Shown here: piece by piece, positions 1-5,930 of the stretch
Layout: each line of letters opens with the position of its first letter
Numbering within the stretch: the first letter of the stretch is position 1
From: Paracoccaceae bacterium
GTDB taxonomy: Bacteria; Pseudomonadota; Alphaproteobacteria; Rhodobacterales; Rhodobacteraceae
DNA: 7,604 bases
Direction of reading: 5' to 3'
NCBI GenBank assembly: GCA_011525185.1
Contig: WTIQ01000051.1
Coordinates: 1-7,604 of the forward strand
Made by a program: the position numbers and the translations under genes
The notes under the pieces: model-generated
What the model saw: only the letters and a program-made list of their open reading frames with translations
Database searches by the model: none
Told to the model about the DNA's origin: nothing

Positions 1-1306
1 GTGTAGAGCCATCTGCACCGACAAATCCCGCTCTATCTATGGCAAAGCGGACAGAAAGGTTTTGAATGGCAACATCATGGACCACTTGGTCGTAACCGCG
101 CTGCAAAAAGGTTGAATAAAGGGCACAAAAGGGCTTCATCCCCCCCGCAGCAAGCCCCGCTGAAAAGGTCACCCCATGCTGTTCAGCTATTCCCACATCA
201 AAACAACGAGACGGATAGCGCTCTGCAAAGAGGTTAAGACCCGTGCCATCTGGCATCGCCGCTGTCACTGCACAGATCCGTGGATCTACAGCCGCCTCTT
301 TCAAAAGAGCATCCGCAAAGACCTTGGTATAAGAGGGCACGTTTGAGGCTGCTTTTTTTTGCTGGCCTGTTACAACATCAAACTGTGCTGTTGCGTGACC
401 GCGATCGCGGGCGGCCTCCGCTGGGGCATATCCCTTGCCTTTTTTGGTGAGGACATGGATGAGCATGGGGCCTGTTGCACGTTCTTTCACCGTTCGCAGC
501 ACGGGTAAGAGTTGGTCCATGTCATGGCCATCAATTGGCCCAAGATAAGAAAAGCCCAAGGCCTCAAATAGCGTTCCACCAACAGCCATGCCTTTGAGGA
601 GATCTTTGGCCCGTTTCGCACCCTCTTGAAAGGGCTCTGGCAGAAAGCTGATTGCTCCCTTTGCCGCGGCTTTCAGCTCTTGAAACGGCTCGCCTGCGTA
701 GAGTTGAGACAAATAGGAAGAGAGCGCCCCAACAGGTGGCGCAATTGACATCTCGTTATCATTTAAAATCACAAAAAGCCGTTTTTTGAGATGACCTGCA
801 TTATTCATCGCCTCATAGGCCATGCCGGCACTCATCGCACCATCCCCAATCACAGCAATCGCATCGCCCAAACCCGATCCACACGCCCCGCCGAGGTCAC
901 GGGCGACCGAAAAGCCTAGGGCCGCGCTGATCGATGTACTCGAATGAGCCGCGCCAAAGGGATCGTAAAGAGATTCGCTGCGCTTCGTGAAACCGCTCAA
1001 GCCGTGCTTTTGGCGCAGCGTGCGAATGCGATCCCGCCGGCCTGTCAAAATCTTGTGCGGATAGGCCTGATGGCTCACATCCCAAATCAATTTATCTTTG
1101 GGCGTATCAAAGATCGCATGCAAAGCAACAGTCAGCTCGACAACTCCAAGCCCTGCCCCGAGATGACCCCCTGTTTCTGAGACCGCAGAAATTGTCTCCT
1201 GCCGCAATTCCTCTGCGATCTGACAAAGCGCGGCATCATCAAAGCGCTTTAGGTCATCCGGGGACTGTATTTGATCCAACAAAGGCGTATGGGGACGGCT
1301 GGACAT
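1..1306 (-). CDS. dxs: 1-deoxy-D-xylulose-5-phosphate synthase (DXS), C-terminal part cut by window edge
   Basis: DXS is a cytosolic thiamine-diphosphate enzyme. It condenses pyruvate with glyceraldehyde 3-phosphate to 1-deoxy-D-xylulose 5-phosphate, the entry step of the MEP isoprenoid pathway, which also feeds thiamine and pyridoxal synthesis. The 435 visible codons are unbroken. They show the substrate-binding His in DVSHQAYPHK (residues 76-85), the ThDP/Mg motif from GDG (154-156) to NDN (182-184), the catalytic Glu in GIAEQH (E375), and DRAGFVGADG (424-433) at the break. The family is usually about 620-640 residues, so roughly 200 C-terminal residues (rest of the Pyr domain and the C-terminal transketolase domain) lie outside. 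The ATG at 1306 is preceded by a purine-rich AAGAGAG and gives a normal DXS N terminus. It is the last visible gene of the operon, 23 bp after ispA, with no terminator between them. Confidence 0.97.
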   Translation of the reverse strand, partial: MSSRPHTPLLDQIQSPDDLKRFDDAALCQIAEELRQETISAVSETGGHLGAGLGVVELTVALHAIFDTPKDKLIWDVSHQAYPHKILTGRRDRIRTLRQKHGLSGFTKRSESLYDPFGAAHSSTSISAALGFSVARDLGGACGSGLGDAIAVIGDGAMSAGMAYEAMNNAGHLKKRLFVILNDNEMSIAPPVGALSSYLSQLYAGEPFQELKAAAKGAISFLPEPFQEGAKRAKDLLKGMAVGGTLFEALGFSYLGPIDGHDMDQLLPVLRTVKERATGPMLIHVLTKKGKGYAPAEAARDRGHATAQFDVVTGQQKKAASNVPSYTKVFADALLKEAAVDPRICAVTAAMPDGTGLNLFAERYPSRCFDVGIAEQHGVTFSAGLAAGGMKPFCALYSTFLQRGYDQVVHDVAIQNLSVRFAIDRAGFVGADGST

Positions 1307-1329
1307 ATCTGCTCTCTTAAGTGCTTCGT

Positions 1330-2199
1330 TTAACTTTCACGGGACACGATAAATCGCGCACATTCCTGTAACGCAATGGCACGCACACCAAAAGGGGAAA
1401 CGGCATCACAGGCTGTTTGGATCAATTCTTTTGCTCTCTTTTTAGCCTCATCCAATCCCAAGAGCGACACAAAGGTGGCTTTCCCAGCCTCCTCATCCTT
1501 ATTCAACCGCTTGCCCGCTTTTGCCGCGTCCCCTTGCACATCCAAAATGTCGTCAGCGATTTGAAAGGCAAGCCCGATGGCCTCCGCGTACCTGCGTAAT
1601 GGTGCAATATCGCTCTGGGCAAGAACAGGGCCTGCTGTTGCCGACCATTCGATCAATGCGCCTGTCTTCCCCCGTTGCAACGTGACAATGTCGTCAAGAG
1701 TAAGGGGCTCCCTTGCCGTTTCTGCTGCAATATCCAGAGCTTGCCCCAAAACCATCCCCTGAGCGCCAGAGGCTTTGGCAAGTGCAAGCGCAAGCGCATT
1801 GCGCACTGACGGATGATCACTCGTCATAGGGTTTAGAACGAGCTCAAAACCCAAGGTTTGTAAGGCATCACCGGCGAGAACCGCGGTCGCCTCGTCCCAT
1901 TTTTTGTGAACCGTTGGCTGGCCTCGCCGCACATCATCATCATCCATACAGGGCAAATCATCATGGACAAGCGAATAGGCATGAACGGCCTCGATCGCAC
2001 AGGCGGGCCAAATCGACTGCGCCAAACCAATGTCAAAAAGCTCAGCACTTTTCACAACAAGAAAGGCGCGAAGCCTTTTGCCGCCACTCAAGGAATGACG
2101 CATGGCCTGAACAACATTGACGTCATCATAGTGGGACAGCACCTCATCCAAATGCTGCTGGATGGCGGTGGCATTTTGTTCAAGCTGCTGTGAAAACAT
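1330..2199 (-). CDS. ispA: Farnesyl diphosphate synthase (short-chain polyprenyl synthetase)
   Basis: This cytosolic enzyme adds isopentenyl diphosphate to dimethylallyl and then geranyl diphosphate, giving farnesyl diphosphate for quinones, undecaprenyl carrier and other isoprenoids. The 289-residue protein has the typical length of bacterial IspA. It shows GGKRLR (39-44), the first Asp-rich motif DDLPCMD (80-86, DDxxxxD with the two-residue insertion typical of bacterial FPP synthases), RGKTG (176-180) and the second Asp-rich motif DDILD (216-220). The Asp clusters hold the Mg ions that bind the allylic diphosphate. Its ATG overlaps the xseB stop (TAATG, one shared base). No good Shine-Dalgarno precedes it, so translation probably depends on reinitiation by ribosomes finishing xseB. 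A geranylgeranyl diphosphate synthase is the main alternative, but gene context and length favour IspA. Confidence 0.95.
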   Translation of the reverse strand: MFSQQLEQNATAIQQHLDEVLSHYDDVNVVQAMRHSLSGGKRLRAFLVVKSAELFDIGLAQSIWPACAIEAVHAYSLVHDDLPCMDDDDVRRGQPTVHKKWDEATAVLAGDALQTLGFELVLNPMTSDHPSVRNALALALAKASGAQGMVLGQALDIAAETAREPLTLDDIVTLQRGKTGALIEWSATAGPVLAQSDIAPLRRYAEAIGLAFQIADDILDVQGDAAKAGKRLNKDEEAGKATFVSLLGLDEAKKRAKELIQTACDAVSPFGVRAIALQECARFIVSRES

Positions 2200-2438
2200 T
2201 AAAAACGATCGGTTGGTTCTGCTTTGATCGCCCCTGTCGCATCCTGCGTGATAAGGGCCACTTTTTCTTCAGCTTCTTTTAGCTTTGTGTCGCAGCGCTG
2301 TTTGAGCTTCGCACCGCGCTCATAAAGAGCAATCGATTGCTCAAGGGCAACATCTCCGCTCTCCAATGCATTAACGACCTGCTCAAGTTCACGCATTGCC
2401 TCTTCAAAGCTCATATCTTCAATCGCAGTTTCGCTCAT
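2199..2438 (-). CDS. xseB: Exodeoxyribonuclease VII small subunit
   Basis: This is the small, mostly helical subunit of exonuclease VII. Several copies bind the large catalytic subunit XseA, and the complex degrades single-stranded DNA from both ends into oligonucleotides. The 79-residue protein matches the family along its length: MSFEEAMRELEQVVNALESG (9-28), then a second helix with LEQSIALYERG (32-42) and a Cys/Lys-rich tail KLKQRCDTKLKEAEEKV (44-60). xseA is not in the window, which is normal because the subunits are usually unlinked. The ATG at 2438 overlaps the stop of the upstream gene (ATGA). AGGAG lies 10 nt before it, inside the end of the upstream gene. Confidence 0.95.
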   Translation of the reverse strand: MSETAIEDMSFEEAMRELEQVVNALESGDVALEQSIALYERGAKLKQRCDTKLKEAEEKVALITQDATGAIKAEPTDRF

Positions 2439-3364
2439 TGTGGTTTGTCTCCTGAAAGCGTTTTGACGTGCGCGCGCACCGACCGCGCCAGTGCAGCAAG
2501 ATCATAGCCCCCTTCCAAGACAGAAACCAGCCTTCCTTGTGAATGTCTGTCGGCAATCCGCATGAGGTGTTTTGTGATCCATACAAAATCATCCTCGTCC
2601 CAACGTAATTCTGCCAAAGGATCCGCTTCATGAGCATCAAATCCCGCAGACACAAAGATCATTTCAGGTTTAAAATCCTCAAGCCTTGGAAACACTCTAT
2701 CTTCGTAGGCCTTACGCATGACATCTCCACCACTCCGCGGCGGCAAGGGCACATTCAGGACATTGTCATGAGCCCCTTTTTCATCAGGCGTGCCAGTTCC
2801 AGGCCAAAGCGGCGATTGATGCGATGTGATGGTCAAAGCGCGCGCTTCATCCCAAAGCAAATCCTGTGTGCCATTGCCATGGTGCACATCAAAATCAACA
2901 ACAGCGACACGAGTAAGCCCATGATGATCGAGAGCGTGTTTTGCCCCGATAGCAACATTCCCAAAAAAGCAAAATCCCATTGTTGTCGCCGTTTCAGCGT
3001 GATGCCCTGGGGGCCGCACAGCGACAAAGGCATTTTGTGACGCGCCTTGGATCACCTGATCAACGGCTTCGATCACTCCACCGACGGCTCTATAGGCTGC
3101 GTTCAGTGATCCAGCCGACATATGCGTATCTGCATCAACGGCGACAGAGCCACGGCTTGGTGACAGCGTTTTTAAGTGTTCGAGATACCGCTCTGGATGC
3201 GCGCTCAAGATATGCGCATCCTCAGCCAATGGCGCATCCAAACGACGCAAGTTAAGGTCCTCAACTGCATCTAATATAAACTGAAGTCGCGCCACCTGCT
3301 CGGGATGACCCGATGGTGTCACATGATTGAGACAATCGCTATGGGAAACAAATAAAGTGCTCAT
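2435..3364 (-). CDS. Histone deacetylase family zinc hydrolase (class II HDAC/AcuC/AphA superfamily)
   Basis: The protein belongs to the arginase/deacetylase-fold enzymes that remove acetyl groups from acetyl-lysine or acetylated amines. From the ATG (309 residues) one sees the catalytic His pair in RPPGHHAE (H121, H122), GFCFFGNVA (130-138), Zn ligands D159 and H161 in DFDVHHGNGTQ (157-167), the third Zn ligand D243 in SAGFDAHEADP, and the transition-state Tyr Y287 in LEGGYD. All key residues are present, so it should be active. There is no signal peptide, so it is probably cytosolic. Residue L250 sits where eukaryotic HDAC10 has its polyamine-selecting Glu. This points towards an acyl-lysine-type deacetylase, though bacterial acetylpolyamine amidohydrolases do not rely on that residue. 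The frame could begin at TTG 3373, but the only SD-like AAGG would then be 3 nt away, so ATG 3364 is preferred. It heads the xseB-ispA-dxs operon. The real substrate is unknown. Confidence 0.93.
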   Translation of the reverse strand: MSTLFVSHSDCLNHVTPSGHPEQVARLQFILDAVEDLNLRRLDAPLAEDAHILSAHPERYLEHLKTLSPSRGSVAVDADTHMSAGSLNAAYRAVGGVIEAVDQVIQGASQNAFVAVRPPGHHAETATTMGFCFFGNVAIGAKHALDHHGLTRVAVVDFDVHHGNGTQDLLWDEARALTITSHQSPLWPGTGTPDEKGAHDNVLNVPLPPRSGGDVMRKAYEDRVFPRLEDFKPEMIFVSAGFDAHEADPLAELRWDEDDFVWITKHLMRIADRHSQGRLVSVLEGGYDLAALARSVRAHVKTLSGDKPQ

Positions 3365-3365
3365 G

Positions 3366-3395
3366 ATTTGCAAGGGCCTTGTGCATGTTGCAAAT
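3366..3395 (-). promoter_or_regulatory. Inverted repeat ending next to the start codon of the HDAC-family gene
   Basis: ATTTGCAA (3366-3373) and TTGCAAAT (3388-3395) are perfect 8-bp inverted arms separated by 14 bp. In the minus-strand mRNA they could form an 8-bp stem. The loop would hold the only SD-like AAGG, and the 3' arm would end one base before the AUG at 3364. As DNA, each arm contains the palindrome TTGCAA, and the two copies are 20 bp apart, close to two helical turns, so a protein operator is also possible. The repeat is certain; its function is inferred. Confidence 0.4.
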
Positions 3396-3479
3396 ACCTA
3401 ACCTTCTTCCCGTGTTGATCGCAAGCCGTAAACGCGGTGCACGCACACGTCTGAAGATAGCGATTCTCAATAAATTTTT

Positions 3480-3489
3480 GCAGTACTGC
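3480..3489. repeat. 10-bp perfect palindrome GCAGTACTGC in the divergent intergenic region
   Basis: GCAGTACTGC reads identically on both strands. It lies just downstream of the candidate leftward promoter (3501-3529), where a repressor could act on the operon led by the HDAC-family gene. About one such palindrome is expected per 1 kb by chance, so this is a candidate operator only. Confidence 0.25.
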
Positions 3490-3500
3490 CTCTTTTGCGG

Positions 3501-3529
3501 CTATGTTAGAGGCATTCGCGACCCGTCAA
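3501..3529 (-). promoter_or_regulatory. Candidate leftward promoter for the HDAC-family/xseB/ispA/dxs operon
   Basis: On the minus strand TTGACG (3529-3524) matches the sigma70 -35 box TTGACA at five of six bases. Downstream, TAACAT (3508-3503, 15-bp spacer) is a weak -10 candidate. Alphaproteobacterial promoters often keep a good -35 and a poor -10. The predicted leader would be about 130 nt and would include the palindrome at 3480-3489 and the inverted repeat at 3366-3395. Confidence 0.3.
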
Positions 3530-3533
3530 CACC

Positions 3534-3561
3534 TTGCATTTCAAATGACCTTATGTATGTT
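3534..3561 (+). promoter_or_regulatory. Candidate rightward promoter for the ABC importer operon
   Basis: TTGCAT (3534-3539) and TATGTT (3556-3561) are separated by 16 bp. Each agrees with the sigma70 consensus at four of six bases. The start would fall near 3568, giving a leader of about 40 nt before the TTG start at 3606. Position is reasonable, sequence match is modest. Confidence 0.3.
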
Positions 3562-3591
3562 AGCCTTCTGTTAATAAGAGAAATACAAAAC

Positions 3592-3600
3592 AGGTAGGTG
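3592..3600 (+). promoter_or_regulatory. Ribosome binding site that fixes the TTG start of the ABC ATPase
   Basis: AGGTAGGTG contains two partial Shine-Dalgarno cores (AGG at 3592-3594, AGGTG at 3596-3600) located 5-11 nt before TTG 3606. No in-frame ATG or GTG lies between the upstream in-frame TAG (3561-3563) and 3606. The next in-frame ATG is inside the nucleotide-binding domain, so TTG is the likely start. Confidence 0.6.
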
Positions 3601-3605
3601 ACAAT

Positions 3606-4697
3606 TTGGCCTTAGACACTGCGCAAGCTGGTTTTGTTGAATTTAGTAAAGTTCAAAAAAGCTACGACGGTGAATCTCTTGTCGTGAAAGATCTTAATCT
3701 AAGTGTTGGGAAAGGCGAGTTCCTAACCATGCTTGGCCCGTCAGGATCAGGCAAAACAACATGCCTCATGATGCTCGCGGGCTTTGAGACTGCGACCCAT
3801 GGTGAAATAATGTTGAATGGTCGTCCGATTAATAACATCCCACCCCATAAGCGTGGGATAGGGATGGTTTTTCAAAACTACGCGCTCTTTCCGCATATGA
3901 CAGTAAACGAAAACCTTGCATTTCCGTTGGAAGTCCGCGGTCAAGGCAAGTCTGAGCGTGAAGCCAATGTCAGAAAAGCGTTGGACATGGTCCAGATGGG
4001 CGAGTTTGGAAACCGCCGCCCAGCACAGCTTTCAGGGGGTCAGCAGCAGCGGATCGCGCTTGCCCGCGCGTTGGTGTTTGAACCCGATCTCGTGCTCATG
4101 GATGAACCGCTGGGCGCGTTGGACAAACAGTTGCGCGAGCATATGCAATACGAGATAAAACATTTGCATGAACGTCTTGGTGTTACCGTTGTTTACGTCA
4201 CTCATGACCAGTCCGAAGCCCTCACGATGTCAGATCGCATCGCTGTCTTTGACGATGGTGTGATCCAGCAATTGGCCTCTCCCAGTGATCTTTATGAGCG
4301 CCCCGAAAATGCCTTCGTTGCGCAATTTATTGGTGAAAACAATCGCATCATGGCCACGGTGACCAGCAAAGAGGGAGATGAAACTGTTGTTAAGTATGAA
4401 AACGGTCTGACGGGTCGCGCATTGGCCGTGAATTGTGGCGATGTGGGCTCAAAGACCGTTCTTTCGATCCGCCCTGAAAGGGTCTCGATTGGGGAAACAG
4501 AGGGAACGGCTGCGATCGATGCAGAGGTCTTGGAGCTGATTTACCTCGGAGACCACATTCGTTGCCGTATGAATGTGATGGGCAATGAAGACTTCATCGT
4601 AAAAGTGCCAAACTCCGCAGGGCACAAGCATTTGACCGTTGGCGAAACCACGAAAGTCAGCTGGCAAACTGAGGATTGTCGCGCGCTTGATGCGTGA
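3606..4697 (+). CDS. ABC transporter ATP-binding protein, PotA-type (polyamine/opine class importer)
   Basis: This is the cytoplasmic ATPase that powers the importer encoded downstream. The 363-residue protein has Walker A GPSGSGKTT (44-52), Q-loop Q90, the signature LSGGQQQR (142-149), Walker B LVLMDEP with D166/E167, D-loop ALD (171-173) and H-loop H200. A C-terminal TOBE-type regulatory region (about 245-357, including SIRPERV at 287-293) follows. Length and domain order match PotA/FbpC/UgpC-type ATPases. All catalytic residues are present. Translation begins at TTG, chosen because a Shine-Dalgarno sequence is correctly placed and no better codon exists. It is the first gene of the operon, 71 bp before the binding-protein gene. 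Among CUT1-like ATPases the exact substrate cannot be read from this subunit; the Pot class follows from the neighbours. Confidence 0.94.
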   Translation: MALDTAQAGFVEFSKVQKSYDGESLVVKDLNLSVGKGEFLTMLGPSGSGKTTCLMMLAGFETATHGEIMLNGRPINNIPPHKRGIGMVFQNYALFPHMTVNENLAFPLEVRGQGKSEREANVRKALDMVQMGEFGNRRPAQLSGGQQQRIALARALVFEPDLVLMDEPLGALDKQLREHMQYEIKHLHERLGVTVVYVTHDQSEALTMSDRIAVFDDGVIQQLASPSDLYERPENAFVAQFIGENNRIMATVTSKEGDETVVKYENGLTGRALAVNCGDVGSKTVLSIRPERVSIGETEGTAAIDAEVLELIYLGDHIRCRMNVMGNEDFIVKVPNSAGHKHLTVGETTKVSWQTEDCRALDA

Positions 4698-4724
4698 CCA
4701 AGAGATGTACGGGTCCTTGGCCTG

Positions 4725-4733
4725 TGCTATAAA
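4725..4733 (+). promoter_or_regulatory. Possible internal extended -10 promoter before the binding-protein gene
   Basis: TGCTATAAA (TG at 4725-4726, TATAAA at 4728-4733) fits an extended -10 element at five of six hexamer bases. The expected -35 site (about 4705-4710) has no good match. It could add transcription of the binding-protein gene beyond that from the ATPase promoter. Confidence 0.25.
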
Positions 4734-4746
4734 CTGGGAAACCAGT
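4733..4746 (+). other. Small RNA hairpin with GAAA tetraloop upstream of the binding-protein gene
   Basis: ACTGG (4733-4737) and CCAGT (4742-4746) pair perfectly around GAAA, a stable GNRA-type loop. The hairpin ends 9 nt before the Shine-Dalgarno of the binding-protein gene. It has no T-run, so it is not a terminator. It could shield the 5' end of a processed or separately started transcript. It overlaps the possible -10 by one base. Confidence 0.35.
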
Positions 4747-4755
4747 CAACCAATT

Positions 4756-4761
4756 AGGAGA
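4756..4761 (+). promoter_or_regulatory. Strong ribosome binding site choosing ATG 4769 for the binding protein
   Basis: AGGAGA lies 7 nt before ATG 4769, an ideal spacing. The alternative in-frame TTG at 4763 would be only one base from it. The ATG therefore starts translation, and the signal peptide begins MKLKN. Confidence 0.8.
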
Positions 4762-4768
4762 GTTGAGA

Positions 4769-5860
4769 ATGAAACTTAAGAATGTGATTTCAACAGCCGC
4801 AGCTGTTGTTGCACTGTCAGCCTCTGGCGTGCTCGCTTCTGATCTGACCGTTGTGTCTTGGGGAGGTGGTTATACAGCGTCCCAGCAAAAGGCCTACGGT
4901 GAGCCATGGGAAGCAAAATCAGGTAAAAAAATTCACTGGGAAAACTACAATGGTGGTCTTGGTGAAGTCAGAACCCAAGTGGAAAGCGGCAATGTCACAT
5001 GGGACGTCGTCGACCTGTTGCCTGACCAAATCCGCACAGGATGCGACGAAGGTCTTTTCGTCGAACTTCCAGATGATATTCTGATCCCAACAGCGGACGG
5101 AAAGTCCATGGACGAAGACCTTATGGTGCCACGTCCGAACAAATGTGCAGTTCCCCAAATCTGGTGGTCTTACCAAGCGTTTTACAACGATGGCACATTT
5201 GAAGGCGAGCAGCCTGACACCATCATGGATTTCTTTGACGTAGAAAAATTTCCAGGCAAGCGCGGTGTTCACACCTGGGCAAACGCGATTCTTGAAATGG
5301 CCCTCTTTGCGGACGGCGTGGCAAAAGAAGACATCTATGCCACTCTCGAAACTGAAGAAGGTGCAGACCGTGCATTCGCAAAACTAGACACAATTAAAGA
5401 TCACGTTGTGTTCTGGTCTTCAGGTGCAAAGCCACTTGAGCTCGTCTCTTCAGGCGAAGTCTCAATGTCATTGGCCTACAACGGTCGTGTTGGTGGTGCA
5501 AACCTCAACGACGGAACAAACTTTGTCTCTATCTGGCACGGTCAAGTTCTTGAAGAAGAATGGCTCGGCATCGTAACTGGCTCAAAGAACATGGAAGCCG
5601 CGCTCGATTTCGCAGCTTTTGCGTCTTCACCAACTGCTCAAGCTGAGCAAGCACGTTGGATCAACTACGGCCCAATGCGGACATCTGCTCTGAACATCAT
5701 TTCCGCTGGCGAGCCTTGGTTCAACACAGGTGTAGAAGTTCTTCCACACATGCCAAACCGTGACGAAGTCATGGGTGACTCAATCGTTGCTGACCCCGAC
5801 TGGTGGGCGGACAACGGTGACGAACTGCAAGAGCGCTATGCCGCTTGGATGGGCCAATAA
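4769..5860 (+). CDS. Periplasmic substrate-binding protein of a Pot-type ABC importer
   Basis: This is the secreted ligand receptor of the importer. The 363-residue precursor starts with a Sec signal peptide: MKLKN, a hydrophobic stretch about 6-22, and a probable cut after VLA (23), giving a mature start SDLTVVSWGGG. The body resembles PotD-like SBP_bac_8 proteins: WGGG (31-34) on the first strand, DVVDLLPDQI (79-88), a hinge-like region near IWWSYQAFYN (131-140), LAYNGRVGGAN (235-245) and NYGPMRTSAL (299-308). Two Cys (92, 126) could form a disulfide. By hand alignment to recalled E. coli PotD, the acidic residues gripping polyamine nitrogens (D168, E171) are replaced here by neutral residues (about T169, A173), so spermidine or putrescine should not be assumed. 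Flanking hairpins suggest expression separate from its neighbours. Family assignment is firm; the ligand is unknown. Confidence 0.93.
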   Translation: MKLKNVISTAAAVVALSASGVLASDLTVVSWGGGYTASQQKAYGEPWEAKSGKKIHWENYNGGLGEVRTQVESGNVTWDVVDLLPDQIRTGCDEGLFVELPDDILIPTADGKSMDEDLMVPRPNKCAVPQIWWSYQAFYNDGTFEGEQPDTIMDFFDVEKFPGKRGVHTWANAILEMALFADGVAKEDIYATLETEEGADRAFAKLDTIKDHVVFWSSGAKPLELVSSGEVSMSLAYNGRVGGANLNDGTNFVSIWHGQVLEEEWLGIVTGSKNMEAALDFAAFASSPTAQAEQARWINYGPMRTSALNIISAGEPWFNTGVEVLPHMPNRDEVMGDSIVADPDWWADNGDELQERYAAWMGQ

Positions 5861-5873
5861 TATCGACCCCCTC

Positions 5874-5912
5874 GAAGGGATGTCATAGGGCATCCCTTCA
5901 CATTCCTTTTTT
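5874..5912 (+). terminator. Hairpin with downstream T-run between binding protein and permease (partial terminator/attenuator)
   Basis: GAAGGGATG (5874-5882) and CATCCCTTC (5891-5899) form a perfect 9-bp stem with an 8-nt loop, starting 13 bp after the binding-protein stop. Six T residues follow at 5907-5912, but 7 nt after the stem, so as an intrinsic terminator it is weak. Such elements after binding-protein genes commonly protect the upstream mRNA and lower expression of the permeases. The first permease starts only 18 bp after the T-run, without a new promoter that I can see, so some read-through is expected. Confidence 0.55.
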
Positions 5913-5930
5913 GGACTGAAAGACGTGTAA

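Noticed and set aside
353..360. Run of eight T (eight A in the dxs coding strand) as a possible slippage or phase-variation site
   Set aside because: The dxs frame is intact across it (QKK at 316-318), and switching off a core isoprenoid gene would be expected to be harmful. It is most likely an ordinary Lys-codon run.
2630..3040. A 136-codon open frame antisense to the HDAC-family gene
   Set aside because: It is a shadow of a strongly conserved coding strand with all catalytic motifs in place. Its translation shows no domain character.
3365..3373. TTG at 3373 as the start of the HDAC-family gene
   Set aside because: The SD-like AAGG would be only 3 nt away. ATG 3364 gives a more typical N terminus (MSTLFVSH).
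3502..3563. Direct repeat TATGTTAG at 3502-3509 and 3556-3563
   Set aside because: One 8-bp repeat within about 240 bp is close to chance expectation. The copies do not occupy equivalent places relative to the candidate promoters.
3379..3597. A 72-codon open frame on the plus strand across the divergent intergenic region
   Set aside because: It starts at TTG without a ribosome binding site, resembles no family I know, and covers the region expected to hold the promoters of both flanking operons.
4763..4768. TTG at 4763 as the start of the binding protein
   Set aside because: It nearly touches the AGGAGA ribosome binding site. ATG 4769 has ideal spacing and begins a normal signal peptide.
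4919..5272. A 117-codon open frame antisense to the binding-protein gene
   Set aside because: It lies fully inside a well-supported gene and shows no recognisable motifs.
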